From: a virus
IMG/VR virus record: IMGVR_UViG_3300003323_000257
Location: 1 to 64,000 of that record
Strand: one strand, 5' to 3'
Length of the DNA stretch: 64,000 nt
This document shows, piece after piece, positions 36,014 to 44,930 of the stretch (position 1 is the stretch's first letter; the number at the start of each line of letters is the position of its first letter). The translations under genes and the position numbers were made by a program. A model generated the notes under the pieces. The model searched no databases, was not told where the DNA came from, and worked only from the letters and a program-made list of their open reading frames with translations.

Positions 36014-37702
36014 ATGGAAATTCCAATTACAGTAGCCTGCTATAAGGCAGCTAAAGCCAAAATGGGGGATGACCTCCCAACGTTATTCACCCACCGCAAG
36101 AAAGACGGCGACACCATTACGTTGCCTATCTACGATCTTGATCTGGACAAGCTAACGACTCTTACAGGATTCCTGAAATCACACAAGGATGATTCGTATT
36201 CCAAAATCGCCAAGCTGTGCAGGTCGCTAAAGGACCCGACCAACAAAAAGATCGAGGCCTTGGAGGAGCTACCTGCTTTGATTATTGGCTTCCTCAAGGC
36301 ACAGGACACCAAGACTCTTCATTCGTTGCACGCGGAGCTGCGTGGCGTGGCCTATCTTCCGATGAGTGTGAAGTTTCATCCGGAGGTACGTGAGGGTAAG
36401 TACCAGACGCGACGTGAAGCCTATGTAGAGTTCGAATACTGCTATAACTCTCGCCATGGCTACTCCACTGATTCGTTCACTGTGCGTAAACGTGATGCCT
36501 ATGGTACAGTCCCTGAATTGTTTAGGCGCCATAACCTGATGGCTCCTGATGAATCAATGGTCGAGGACTATGAGAAGATCAAGAAACGATATCTCAAATA
36601 CTCCGACATGCACGGCGAACAATTCGAGTGCCGCGGTAATGCGTTCGCCACTGGCGGGGCTCACTGGTGGCGAGAGGACGAGCTTGAACTGACCATCTTC
36701 GGAAAGCCTTCAAAAGGTGTGTTGGACACCGAACATGGCATAAACAAGTACAACAGAAACTACGCGAAGAATACAGTCCAATCCGAAATCTATGACAACT
36801 CCTGGTGTGCGCCGCCTGTACACCCGGTACTTCCAGTGTTCTCGTTGGTGCATCATCGCACTGTATGGGTAAACGTAGGTAACATGCGTCCTTACGAGTA
36901 CGATGACAAGGTTCAGGACAAGTTGATTCTTCCAGATACACACCGTCGGTTGGTCAACGCACTGGTCTCCAACCTAGAAGCCTTGCGTGATGAATCCGAA
37001 GGTAACGACAAATCAAAACTCATTAAAGCCAAGGCATCTTCATCTGTCATTCTGAATTACGGTCCGCCCGGTACAGGCAAGACTTTAACTGCTGAAGTTT
37101 ACGCTGAAACTATTGAGCGTCCTTTGTATGAGATTCAATGCGCACAAATCGGTAGTAATCCAGAGGACATCGAAAAGAATCTGTCAAAGATTCTGGAACG
37201 TTCCTTGCGATTGAAGATGCCGTTGCTGATTAATGAAGCTGACGCATTCGTTGGTGCACGTGGTAAATCAATCGAACAAGATGCTATCGTTGCTGTGTTC
37301 CTGCGCTTGCTGGAGTATCACACCGGTCTGGTATTCTTGACGACCAATCGTGACCAGGACATTGATGACGCTATCAAGTCCCGTTGTATCGCCATGATTG
37401 AATTCAAAGCGCCGGCACGTAAGGAACGCCTCAATCTGTGGAAAATGCAGCTCGAACAGTTCAACCTGGAACTCAGCAAACCTGATCTGCTGAAGGCCGT
37501 CAGAGCTTTCCCTACCATCGTAGGACGAGACATCCAAAATCTGATCAAGTTGACTTCTCGCGTGTGCAAGGCAACCAAGACAGAATTCTGTTTTGAGGAG
37601 CTGCGCTATAACGCAGTCTTCCGAGGCATCAAGGTTCTGACCGATGCAGAAATGGTTGCTGAGCGTGAAAAGGAAGAAGCCGCCAAAGAGGTGAAAGACT
37701 AA
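36014..37702 (+). CDS. AAA+ ATPase (562 aa)
   Basis: The N-terminal 340 residues have no recognised fold. AAA+ module: Walker A GPPGTGKT (350-357), Walker B PLLINEAD (Asn407 in place of the usual Asp, Glu408 kept), sensor 1 VFLTTNRD, arginine-finger region IKSRC, and a C-terminal lid helix region (FPTIVGRDIQNLIKLTS). The single AAA module with the NEAD variant resembles stand-alone remodelling ATPases. The substrate is unknown. The acidic protein encoded 7 nt upstream is a candidate partner. Confidence 0.88.
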   Translation: MEIPITVACYKAAKAKMGDDLPTLFTHRKKDGDTITLPIYDLDLDKLTTLTGFLKSHKDDSYSKIAKLCRSLKDPTNKKIEALEELPALIIGFLKAQDTKTLHSLHAELRGVAYLPMSVKFHPEVREGKYQTRREAYVEFEYCYNSRHGYSTDSFTVRKRDAYGTVPELFRRHNLMAPDESMVEDYEKIKKRYLKYSDMHGEQFECRGNAFATGGAHWWREDELELTIFGKPSKGVLDTEHGINKYNRNYAKNTVQSEIYDNSWCAPPVHPVLPVFSLVHHRTVWVNVGNMRPYEYDDKVQDKLILPDTHRRLVNALVSNLEALRDESEGNDKSKLIKAKASSSVILNYGPPGTGKTLTAEVYAETIERPLYEIQCAQIGSNPEDIEKNLSKILERSLRLKMPLLINEADAFVGARGKSIEQDAIVAVFLRLLEYHTGLVFLTTNRDQDIDDAIKSRCIAMIEFKAPARKERLNLWKMQLEQFNLELSKPDLLKAVRAFPTIVGRDIQNLIKLTSRVCKATKTEFCFEELRYNAVFRGIKVLTDAEMVAEREKEEAAKEVKD

Positions 37703-37727
37703 TCATGGTCACGTGCAGAGGATTGCT

Positions 37728-38063
37728 GTGAAGACTTCTGAACCCTTGATCCTACATCCTGATCTTGGACAGGATCTTTTAGTCCTTCCACATAACAAAC
37801 GAGGGAACAAACTTCGCAAGAATGTGGCAACAGGTCGACTTAAAGTAAGCGAAGGGCATCTAGGCACTGTTCAAGGCATGACAATCAAACTTCCGCCTGC
37901 TCGCATACTAACCTGTAGCTTTTCTATAAGCAAGGAAGACTTGGACGGCCTTAATCCTTTTCGCACAACTATGGAGATCGTGAAATGGAAGAATCCAAAG
38001 AACGAAATCTTGAAGTTCAACAAGCGCAAGAAGCAGAAACGTCAGCGCACTGGCCGCAGGTAA
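37728..38063 (+). CDS. hypothetical protein with basic tail (111 aa), GTG start
   Basis: GTG preceded by AGAGGATTGCT; the GTG at 37713 is an alternative. MKTSEPLILHPDLGQDLLVL; beta-rich, ending in a strongly basic tail (FNKRKKQKRQRTGRR). An 8-codon ORF at 37705-37731 ends at this start. The last 79 nt overlap the next gene in another frame. Confidence 0.65.
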   Translation: MKTSEPLILHPDLGQDLLVLPHNKRGNKLRKNVATGRLKVSEGHLGTVQGMTIKLPPARILTCSFSISKEDLDGLNPFRTTMEIVKWKNPKNEILKFNKRKKQKRQRTGRR

Positions 38064-38368
38064 CAAGTCGTCAGTGGTCTACTGAACAGGACGGGCCGCA
38101 CGATAGGCCTGTCGACATCTGGTACAACGGCAGTTGGGTGCCTGCGTTCTTCAAAGACATCAAGGCAGGAGATTTCTTTCTGATCTTGGATCATAACCTG
38201 GACCCAGGTAAATGCTTTCACGCAATGTCTGACTGCAAACGCTGCGGCACCGCCAATGGCCATTCAAACTTTATCATCATGAAGGGTATGGAGATTGTGC
38301 AGGCTCCGACCATTAAGGACATTACTGCATTAAACCTAGAGAATCACAAACCAAAGGAACTTAAATGA
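37985..38368 (+). CDS. protein with C-x-x-CG-x-x-NGH motif (127 aa)
   Basis: Acidic N-terminus (EESKERNLEVQQAQEAETSA), a beta middle (VDIWYNGSWVPAFFKDIKAG) and C-F-H...C-K-R-C-G-T-A-N-G-H near 77-92. The CxxCG-x-xNGH element also occurs in the left-arm gene at 8069-8410. GGAGATCGTGAA precedes the ATG. Overlaps the previous gene by 79 nt. Confidence 0.65.
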   Translation: MEESKERNLEVQQAQEAETSAHWPQVTSRQWSTEQDGPHDRPVDIWYNGSWVPAFFKDIKAGDFFLILDHNLDPGKCFHAMSDCKRCGTANGHSNFIIMKGMEIVQAPTIKDITALNLENHKPKELK

Positions 38369-38859
38369 GTCAATTAAGTCAAGCTGTACAAGAGGCAATT
38401 CAGAAGGACCTTCCAGGTCTTGCCGCCGGAGAACTGAAGACCTTTATTGCAAAGGCGGAGCAGACCGAAAAAGAATTGACTGAAGCCAGGGCGCTTCTAG
38501 TAATTCGAAATAAGACCATCGCGGAGCAAACGGTTCAACTTGAGCAACATAAAGCGTTGAACGAGCGCCAGGCTGAACTGAATAAATATAGCAGCGAGCT
38601 TCAACAGAAAGAATTAGCGCTCCTGAAGCGTGAGGCCGTCCTGGAAGCAAAGATCGCAACAGCTGAACTTAATGGCGTCAAGGAAACTATGGATGCTTTC
38701 CTTAAGAACACCACTGTGCGCAAGACAGTCATTGCCGATGTATCGAAGCCTGTTGACGGCATGCCTTCTTCGCAATATGCCTCAGGCTCTGCAGGTACGC
38801 TGCAACGCAACTACGACGGCCGTCCTGATACCACAACCACCACGGAGACTGAAGAATGA
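38365..38859 (+). CDS. coiled-coil protein (164 aa)
   Basis: Residues about 25-110 form a long coiled coil (KAEQTEKELTEARALLVIRN ... ELQQKELALLKREAVLEAKI). The C-terminal 50 residues are Ser/Thr/Gly-rich and disordered (DTTTTTETEE at the end). No domain beyond that. Possible structural or scaffolding role. Confidence 0.75.
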   Translation: MSQLSQAVQEAIQKDLPGLAAGELKTFIAKAEQTEKELTEARALLVIRNKTIAEQTVQLEQHKALNERQAELNKYSSELQQKELALLKREAVLEAKIATAELNGVKETMDAFLKNTTVRKTVIADVSKPVDGMPSSQYASGSAGTLQRNYDGRPDTTTTTETEE

Positions 38860-39191
38860 GCAATTCACTGACTCGATTGGATCCTAATGCCGTAAAGGCT
38901 ATGATCACCAGCACTACCTATCACCGCAGCCCTTCCGGTAAAGCCATCATCTGCGAGATCATGATTAATGGTGGATACTCCTGCATCGGCATCGGTCGCG
39001 TTATTGACATGGATAACGATAACGAAGAGATCGGAAAGCAAGCCGCACATGCCGAGGCTATGGAAGAAGTGTTTTCATATGCCGCTGTTGTAATGGCTGA
39101 ACGTATGCGCAATGACGAAGTTCCAAATGCCAATGTCGATCTACTGCAAGCCTATGCTAATACCCATGGGGGTCAACCCCGCCTCATCTAA
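38856..39191 (+). CDS. Gp49/gp66-like phage protein (PF13876-like)
   Basis: 111 aa. AMITSTTYHRSPSGKAIICE, then INGGYSCIGIGRVIDMDNDN, then EEIGKQAAHAEAMEEVFSYA follow the N4 Gp49 / Sf6 gene 66 family order (metal-free strand, NG-a-x-x-x-G, E-I-G-x-x-x-A-x-x-x-A). Family function unknown. ATGA overlap with the coiled-coil gene. Confidence 0.65.
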   Translation: MSNSLTRLDPNAVKAMITSTTYHRSPSGKAIICEIMINGGYSCIGIGRVIDMDNDNEEIGKQAAHAEAMEEVFSYAAVVMAERMRNDEVPNANVDLLQAYANTHGGQPRLI

Positions 39192-39205
39192 TCAGAAAGA
39201 ATAAA

Positions 39206-39712
39206 ATGCCTGCAAAGAAAATCAAAGCTCAAACCGAAACTGCTCACCTGAATGCTAATCCAAAGAACGCAGCACGCCTTCAGGAGTCGATTGGACAGGT
39301 TAAATCGAACAGTAAGCGTAAAACCGTCAGCTTGACGCCAGGTAGCATCGATATGGATGACCTGGCCCGACGAGTTGCGCGAATCCAAAGTGGTCCTATC
39401 ATTGGACAGACAAATGAAAAGTCAGTGGTCTCTCCTGCGTACGCGGCATCGGACATTCCAGGGAAAATGTCTCCTATTGATGGTGCATTTGAAGACCTGT
39501 TCTTCAATATGAATAATCTGGAGGCGGCAACGAGTGAACTTTTGTCCTCCATTAACTCTGTTCTTCTGTATCCAGCAACCGACGATGAAGCTAAATGCGG
39601 ACCTGATGAACCTACCGTATCTTCGGTGCACCAACAACTTCGCAACATCACTCAGCGAGTACGTAATGTTACGCAACGTTTAAACGACGCACGCGGAGCA
39701 GTCCAGCTGTAA
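39206..39712 (+). CDS. hypothetical protein (168 aa)
   Basis: Basic N-terminus (MPAKKIKAQTETAHLNANPK), a central linker, then a helical C-terminal half (MNNLEAATSELLSSINSVLL; VHQQLRNITQRVRNVTQRLN) with coiled-coil periodicity. AGAAAGAATAAA precedes the ATG. Last gene before the terminator at 39721. Confidence 0.75.
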   Translation: MPAKKIKAQTETAHLNANPKNAARLQESIGQVKSNSKRKTVSLTPGSIDMDDLARRVARIQSGPIIGQTNEKSVVSPAYAASDIPGKMSPIDGAFEDLFFNMNNLEAATSELLSSINSVLLYPATDDEAKCGPDEPTVSSVHQQLRNITQRVRNVTQRLNDARGAVQL

Positions 39713-39720
39713 TCAAACAA

Positions 39721-39744
39721 GGGAGCCCAATTTGGGCTCCCTTT
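39721..39744 (+). terminator. rho-independent terminator
   Basis: GGGAGCCCAA and TTGGGCTCCC form a 10-bp stem with minimal loop followed by TTTG; 9 nt after the stop at 39712. Confidence 0.85.
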
Positions 39745-39752
39745 GTCATTTG

Positions 39753-39761
39753 TAGTAAATA
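39753..39761 (+). promoter_or_regulatory. TAGTAAATA promoter-like motif
   Basis: Stands between the terminator and the start at 39789, with TTAGGAG ribosome site in between. Confidence 0.6.
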
Positions 39762-39788
39762 ATAGTGTTAATCATTTAGGAGATGGTC

Positions 39789-40298
39789 ATGAAGATGCTA
39801 TACGTGGTCCCTTACCTTCCAGGAGACATACAAGATGACAACCACTTTAGGGTCGAGCACCATCACTCCCTAGGACTGAGTGGCACTACCTGCATTCTCA
39901 GTGGTGGCCGCGAACGAGAAGTGCGATGTACCTCTAGGAAAGCTCTTAACTGGGAGATGCACAAGTGTGAAACCATCCTTGTGCACTTGAAGCCGTTACC
40001 AAAATCAGTAATCCTTAAATATCAGTTAAAGAATCTGGACACACTCGATATTTTGAAATGGCTCTCCAAATATCCTAGTTCTCTAGATGAATTGCGTAAA
40101 CAGATTCCTTTAAAGCCTTATGGTCAAGAACCTAACCCATTTTGTTCCATCATTGGTCCGTCGAAATTGATGCATAAGAAGTTGACTAAATTATGGAATC
40201 AAGACTTGATATGTTTTCGCACCAAGCATGGAAGAATTCTATACGAGTTGACTAACAAAGGTCGGTACACACTAAGTCAATTACTGGAGGTAAAATGA
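39789..40298 (+). CDS. winged-helix protein (169 aa)
   Basis: Start at MKMLYVVPYLPGD, 6 nt after TAGGAG; an ATG two codons earlier is too close to it. N-terminal half strand-rich. Residues about 78-165 look like a winged helix (DTLDILKWLSKYPSSLDELR, LMHKKLTKLWNQDLICFRTK, YELTNKGRYTLSQLL). The next protein has the same closing pattern, so they may be diverged paralogues. Predicted DNA-binding regulator. Confidence 0.65.
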   Translation: MKMLYVVPYLPGDIQDDNHFRVEHHHSLGLSGTTCILSGGREREVRCTSRKALNWEMHKCETILVHLKPLPKSVILKYQLKNLDTLDILKWLSKYPSSLDELRKQIPLKPYGQEPNPFCSIIGPSKLMHKKLTKLWNQDLICFRTKHGRILYELTNKGRYTLSQLLEVK

Positions 40299-40798
40299 TC
40301 GAACTAAAACGTGTTCCATTTGTAGGGGATGAGCGCATCTTGAATATGGTAGATACAATCCGTCCACGTACCAAGATCAAGGTGGAGCATACCGCTGATG
40401 TATTCACAGGTAACATCGTTGTCATTGAAGGAACAGAATACAAAATTCGTTCAGTGAATCCTCACGGTCCTGTCTCCAAGGGCAACTGCTTCATTCGTGT
40501 TTCTCGCACCTCAAAAGAGAAACGTCTACAGGCGAAGGATCTGTGTGTCTACACGATCCTAAAGTTTCTTGCTGTTGCAAAGAAACCTGTGACGTGGTCT
40601 ATGGAAGTTCCAAAGGAAGATACCGTTGCCTATGCACTAACTGAGATAGATAGCACAAACGTTAAAGTTTTGCTCCGTAAGATGGCTAGCTTAAAAAGGC
40701 AAGGATACGTTAGCGGTTGTGCGTGTGGGTGTCACGGACGTTTTGAAATAACGGATCAAGGACATGCAGCATTAATTGAACTTCAAAACGAGATTTAA
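40295..40798 (+). CDS. winged-helix protein (167 aa)
   Basis: GGAGGTAAA precedes the ATG, which overlaps the previous stop. N-terminal beta domain (TGNIVVIEGTEYKIRSVNPH), then VYTILKFLAVAKKPVTW, VKVLLRKMASLKRQGYVSGC and FEITDQGHAAL, a winged-helix ending. C-A-C-G-C-H in the wing could bind metal. Immediately precedes DNA polymerase. Confidence 0.65.
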   Translation: MIELKRVPFVGDERILNMVDTIRPRTKIKVEHTADVFTGNIVVIEGTEYKIRSVNPHGPVSKGNCFIRVSRTSKEKRLQAKDLCVYTILKFLAVAKKPVTWSMEVPKEDTVAYALTEIDSTNVKVLLRKMASLKRQGYVSGCACGCHGRFEITDQGHAALIELQNEI

Positions 40799-40799
40799 T

Positions 40800-43700
40800 A
40801 TGCTTGAAACCAGATTTTTATTCCCGTTTGACCAAGAAGGCGCCTACGAACTAAGCATACCTAAATGTGCTTCCTGGGAATCTTCCAAGACCAAGATTTT
40901 GGTCTTGCTGCAGACGGTTGATGGGCGTGATCTTAAAGCCAAAGGTATGCTGGCCGACAAGATGGTGCGACAATGCTTCACCAATGCACTGAAATACGCG
41001 CAGACCTACGCACGGACCTACAAGGAGGAATTGAAGCAGTCTGCTTATGTGGTTGCTCCGTTCAATCGCAAACGCCACCTGAACCTTAAAGGTGCGGCTC
41101 GAAAAAGCGCTGAACTAGAATTCGCAGAACACGCCCACAAGCTGATTAAGAAGCTAAAGCCGACACACGTTCTGATTTCTGGTGACGAGGCGTTTCATGC
41201 CATGTGGCCTAAAATAGAACACCACACCTACAAGCGTGGCTGGGTTCATGATCTTGAATCGAAAGGTCATAAGGTAAAGGTTACATCGACTCTTGACTTC
41301 TCTCGTCTGTTGGAGAAAAAAGGTGAATACGCTAACCTGTTAGGTTTCTGGTGCAGGCACTTCGCGCACCTAATGCTCGGCCGTCACCCTCATTCGTTAA
41401 AAGGATTAGAACCTACCGTAAGGTACGTGGACACTATCGAGAAGTTCGACCGTCTCATGGACCGTATGGAAGACGAGTCTGAGTTTTCGACTGACACGGA
41501 GACACGTGACCTCTCTGTGCTAGGTAATGCCATCTATACGATTCAATTCGCCTTGGGGTCCAACCCAAGTGTTGGATACGTGATCCCAGTGGACCATCCT
41601 CTGCAGGATTGCTGGACCAAAGAACAGCGCAAGCATATCAAAAAACGACTGCGCAAGTTGTTTGCGTCTAAAAAGAAAAAGCTTATCGTCGGCATGAACA
41701 TCATGTATGACCTTAGGGTTATCCGCAGGTGTCTAAAGATTCCAATCATCTGGCATGACGTATGGGAGATCACCGCAGGTGAGCATGACCTGGACGAGAA
41801 CATTACAGAACTTGCCAACTTTAATTCCAAGCCAGGTAATCTGGCGGCCATCTTAGGTTCGTACGAATGTTCCTTCTATTGGGACAACTCTTTTGGTAAG
41901 GAAGATCGTTCAACCATCGCTGCTGTTAAGCCTACAGATAAAGGCTTCCAGCGATACGGAGCAATGGACGTTGTTAGTCTTCTGCACATCAAGCCACAAC
42001 AGATTAAAAGGGCGGCGCACCAATTCATCGAGGGACAGTCCTATAAGCCTTATTACGTAAGGCACATGATTGACCAAATGGGTGACACCGCCCATCAATT
42101 GTCACACCTTCGTGAAGACGGATCCTTGGTGGACGTTAATTATCTTCGACACCTGGTCTCCCCAGAAAGTCCTTTGAAGACTGAGATGAAACGACTGGCC
42201 TCGGAGTTTAGGCTGTTCCCTGAGGTGCAGGAGGCTAATCAGCGAATTCTTGGCGAATCTGGAATGAAGGCCAAAGGTTTGTTCGGAAAGTCCAAGGCTG
42301 CCGCCAAATGGGCGCTTTCGATGACCAAGCCTGCCCACCTTAGGGTTCTGTTCTTTGATGTGATGGGTATGGAGCCTGTCAACGAGACTGTCCAAGGAGA
42401 GAAATCAGTAGACAAGGCGTTCGTCACCGAAAACGAGGCGCGTAATCCTGTGGTGGCTGCTTATGGTGAGCACGCAAAACTTGGCAAATTGCTGTCAACC
42501 TATGCCAAGGGTTGGTTGAAGAAATTACGTTCCAATCGCGACTCAGCGGAAGATCAACATTTACGTGCTGACTATTCCTTCTTTGACGTAGCAACTGGAC
42601 GCCTGAACTCCAAGAATCCTAACCTGCAACAAATTCCTTCGCGTGGCAAGCTGGCAAAGATCATCAAAAAGATGTTCGTGGCCAAGAAGGGTACATTGCT
42701 GGTTCGTTACGACTATTCTGCACACGAGGTTCGTGTGTGGTCCTACGTAGGCAAGGATCAAATCCTCGCGGGCATCTTCAAGGTCGGTCAGAAGCTCCGA
42801 CAGCAATTCATTGTTGATCCCTCAGAAGAAAACGCGAAGGCTATCAAACTCAAGGGTGACATTCACATTCTGAACGTCAAACGGTTACTCGGCAAAATTG
42901 TCGATAAGAGCCATCCACTTCGAGACGCCATTAAAGCTGTTATCTTTGGTCTGCTGTACGGCAAGTCTGCTGAGACTTTAGGTGAGGACACGAAGCTCGG
43001 TGACAAGCAAGCTCTGATGAAAATCATCGGAGACAAAGAGGCTGACGTTAAGGCAAAGAAGGAAGCAGAGAAAAACCTGCGCGCACTTATGGCAGAGGAC
43101 CGCACTTCTTACGCGCAAGGTCTGATTGATAAGGTCTTCCAAGAATTTAAGGGAGGAGCCAAGTGGACCAACAAAATGAAAAAGTTGGTCGAGACCGAGT
43201 ACTACGTTTATAGCCCTATTGGAAGGATGCGCCGTCTGTACGCAGCAATGACTGGCGATCGCGGTATCGTTAATCAGCAGATTCGTAGGGGCTCTAACGC
43301 ACCTATTCAAGGGTTCGCTTCTGAGATTGGCATCAAGGCTGGCCGTTTAATTATGGAACTCTACTACAAGGAGCTGCCTAAGTTTTGTGAGTTCCTCGAT
43401 ATAGAATACGACGACTGGGAGTTGCGTGTTCCTTATAATCGAGTTGTCCATGATGCATCATACTATTCCGTTATGTATTCGATGGTAATTCCATTCACTC
43501 ACATATTACAATATGCTGCGACTTATGGAGTAACTGAAGTCTACGCAAAGGAGTTCAACGTTGAATTTCCTGTAGAGCCAGAGATCGAGATGGAATTTGG
43601 GGTCCGTGACGATTCCACCCACAAGTGGGACTGGAGTATTCCTAACATTGTTGACTCTATCGTTAAGTCAATTGACCAAGCCGAGGAACTGAATTTGTTG

Positions 43701-43871
43701 GAAGGTTCAAAAGATGAAGTCTTGAAGACCATTTTCGAACCATGGCGGAATAAGAAAATGAGGACTTACCTGCAGTCGAAATATCCGTTGCTAGGTGTAA
43801 AAAATCTTGACCGTCAGATAACAGAGGCACTTACCGTGGTTTATGGAAAGAAAGGGAAGGAGACTGCCTGA
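40800..43871 (+). CDS. family-A DNA polymerase with 3'-5' exonuclease
   Basis: 1023 aa. Residues about 30-195 form an extra N-terminal domain (KILVLLQTVDGRDLKAKGM ... THVLISGDEAFHAMW) that resembles the uracil-DNA-glycosylase fold found in front of some phage polymerases (weak). The exonuclease begins at TDTET (231-235). The polymerase has RADYSFFDVATGRLNS, NPNLQQIPSRG, motif A DYSAHEVR (638-645), motif B RDAIKAVIFGLLYG (708-721) and motif C HDA (884-886) with the catalytic Asp885 kept but the usual Glu replaced by Ala. An insertion after motif A (about 660-700) holds GDIHILNVKRLL. Start is the ATG 2 nt past the previous gene. Confidence 0.95.
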   Translation: MLETRFLFPFDQEGAYELSIPKCASWESSKTKILVLLQTVDGRDLKAKGMLADKMVRQCFTNALKYAQTYARTYKEELKQSAYVVAPFNRKRHLNLKGAARKSAELEFAEHAHKLIKKLKPTHVLISGDEAFHAMWPKIEHHTYKRGWVHDLESKGHKVKVTSTLDFSRLLEKKGEYANLLGFWCRHFAHLMLGRHPHSLKGLEPTVRYVDTIEKFDRLMDRMEDESEFSTDTETRDLSVLGNAIYTIQFALGSNPSVGYVIPVDHPLQDCWTKEQRKHIKKRLRKLFASKKKKLIVGMNIMYDLRVIRRCLKIPIIWHDVWEITAGEHDLDENITELANFNSKPGNLAAILGSYECSFYWDNSFGKEDRSTIAAVKPTDKGFQRYGAMDVVSLLHIKPQQIKRAAHQFIEGQSYKPYYVRHMIDQMGDTAHQLSHLREDGSLVDVNYLRHLVSPESPLKTEMKRLASEFRLFPEVQEANQRILGESGMKAKGLFGKSKAAAKWALSMTKPAHLRVLFFDVMGMEPVNETVQGEKSVDKAFVTENEARNPVVAAYGEHAKLGKLLSTYAKGWLKKLRSNRDSAEDQHLRADYSFFDVATGRLNSKNPNLQQIPSRGKLAKIIKKMFVAKKGTLLVRYDYSAHEVRVWSYVGKDQILAGIFKVGQKLRQQFIVDPSEENAKAIKLKGDIHILNVKRLLGKIVDKSHPLRDAIKAVIFGLLYGKSAETLGEDTKLGDKQALMKIIGDKEADVKAKKEAEKNLRALMAEDRTSYAQGLIDKVFQEFKGGAKWTNKMKKLVETEYYVYSPIGRMRRLYAAMTGDRGIVNQQIRRGSNAPIQGFASEIGIKAGRLIMELYYKELPKFCEFLDIEYDDWELRVPYNRVVHDASYYSVMYSMVIPFTHILQYAATYGVTEVYAKEFNVEFPVEPEIEMEFGVRDDSTHKWDWSIPNIVDSIVKSIDQAEELNLLEGSKDEVLKTIFEPWRNKKMRTYLQSKYPLLGVKNLDRQITEALTVVYGKKGKETA

Positions 43872-44581
43872 TGCAGCCTTTATCTTCACAGGAAAGAGAG
43901 CTGTCCCCTATTGAACTTCGCAAGCGTCGACGTAAGATAGTAGTAGTTCTAGGTTTTCGTCGCAGTGATTTTGAACTCTGGTTAAGGAAATGGAAAACCT
44001 TTTGCTATTGGGCCGAGGAACGAACTTCCATTAACAAGCTGCATTTTCCTCTGTACCTAGTAAAAGCACACGAGGCTGGTATAAAACGTCCTACGCAAAT
44101 AGGAAGAAAGCGCAATCAATTCCAACTTGGACGGATAGGAGATAAAGGTGGCTATACCAAAGCTAATTGTCGATTCATAACAGTCCAACAGAACCAGGAA
44201 GAGCGCAAGCTTAATGGTGGAACTGCTATAGCAGTTGAGAAGGCAGCAAGAATACGAAGAGGACAAACGAAAGAGACCGATGAACACATAGCATCCATGG
44301 CTGAAAAGTTACGTGGGCGCTCTATGCAGGATCATGAGTACCTAGCTGCGGCCGGTAGAAAGCGAGGTCGTGCCTTTAAAGTAAAATCACCCTCAGGAAA
44401 ACGCATTACAGGTCAAAGTTTAAATGCTCTCTGCAAGGAATATGGATTAAATCAATCCATGATGAGCAAACTTTGTCGCGGGGATATTGAAACGTATAAA
44501 GGTTGGACTGGTAGGTACACCGAGCCGTTAAAACCATGGTATCGTATAAAGGAGAAGGGATGCAAGAAAGCCGCTACGTAA
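43871..44581 (+). CDS. free-standing HNH-type homing endonuclease
   Basis: 236 aa. Residues about 84-110 (FQLGRIGDKGGYTKANCRFI, then N and E) match the L-x-R-I-x-x-x-G-x-Y-x-x-x-N-x-R core of HNH homing nucleases. Residues about 170-215 (SPSGKRITGQSLNALCKEYG, LNQSMMSKLCRG, KGWTG) match a NUMOD/helix-turn DNA-binding module. The gene begins one base inside the polymerase stop codon, a classic insertion site for a selfish nuclease. Its long overlap with the next gene (22 nt) suggests it is established. Confidence 0.75.
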   Translation: MQPLSSQERELSPIELRKRRRKIVVVLGFRRSDFELWLRKWKTFCYWAEERTSINKLHFPLYLVKAHEAGIKRPTQIGRKRNQFQLGRIGDKGGYTKANCRFITVQQNQEERKLNGGTAIAVEKAARIRRGQTKETDEHIASMAEKLRGRSMQDHEYLAAAGRKRGRAFKVKSPSGKRITGQSLNALCKEYGLNQSMMSKLCRGDIETYKGWTGRYTEPLKPWYRIKEKGCKKAAT

Positions 44582-44919
44582 TGCAGGCTTTTGATGAACA
44601 AACATGGTCGATCTTGGATTCTGAAACCAACAAGGTGTATGCGTTGGCTTTGACTGAACTGGCGAATTTTAGAGTCCACATTGCACTAGCTGAAGTATCC
44701 CTGAATTCTCACACAGCTCGTTATATGATGTACCTGCGTGAGATTCTAGGGGTGCACCTTCAAGTAAGCGATCAAAACGTAGGTCGTGATGTTTTGACCT
44801 ACGTGCTTCAAGAACTTCAGCTAGGTGCTGATATCGCAAACCCTGTTGAAATGGCTATTCGATTATCTGCTGATCTTCACGGACAGCCTATTGAGTGGCC
44901 TGTTTCACCATCTCATTAG
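44560..44919 (+). CDS. hypothetical protein (119 aa)
   Basis: Start at MQESRYVMQAFDEQTWSILD behind AAAGGAGAAGGG. Beta start, then helical (ALALTELANFRVHIALAEVS). No domain recognised. Confidence 0.7.
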   Translation: MQESRYVMQAFDEQTWSILDSETNKVYALALTELANFRVHIALAEVSLNSHTARYMMYLREILGVHLQVSDQNVGRDVLTYVLQELQLGADIANPVEMAIRLSADLHGQPIEWPVSPSH

Positions 44920-44930
44920 AGGCCTCACAA

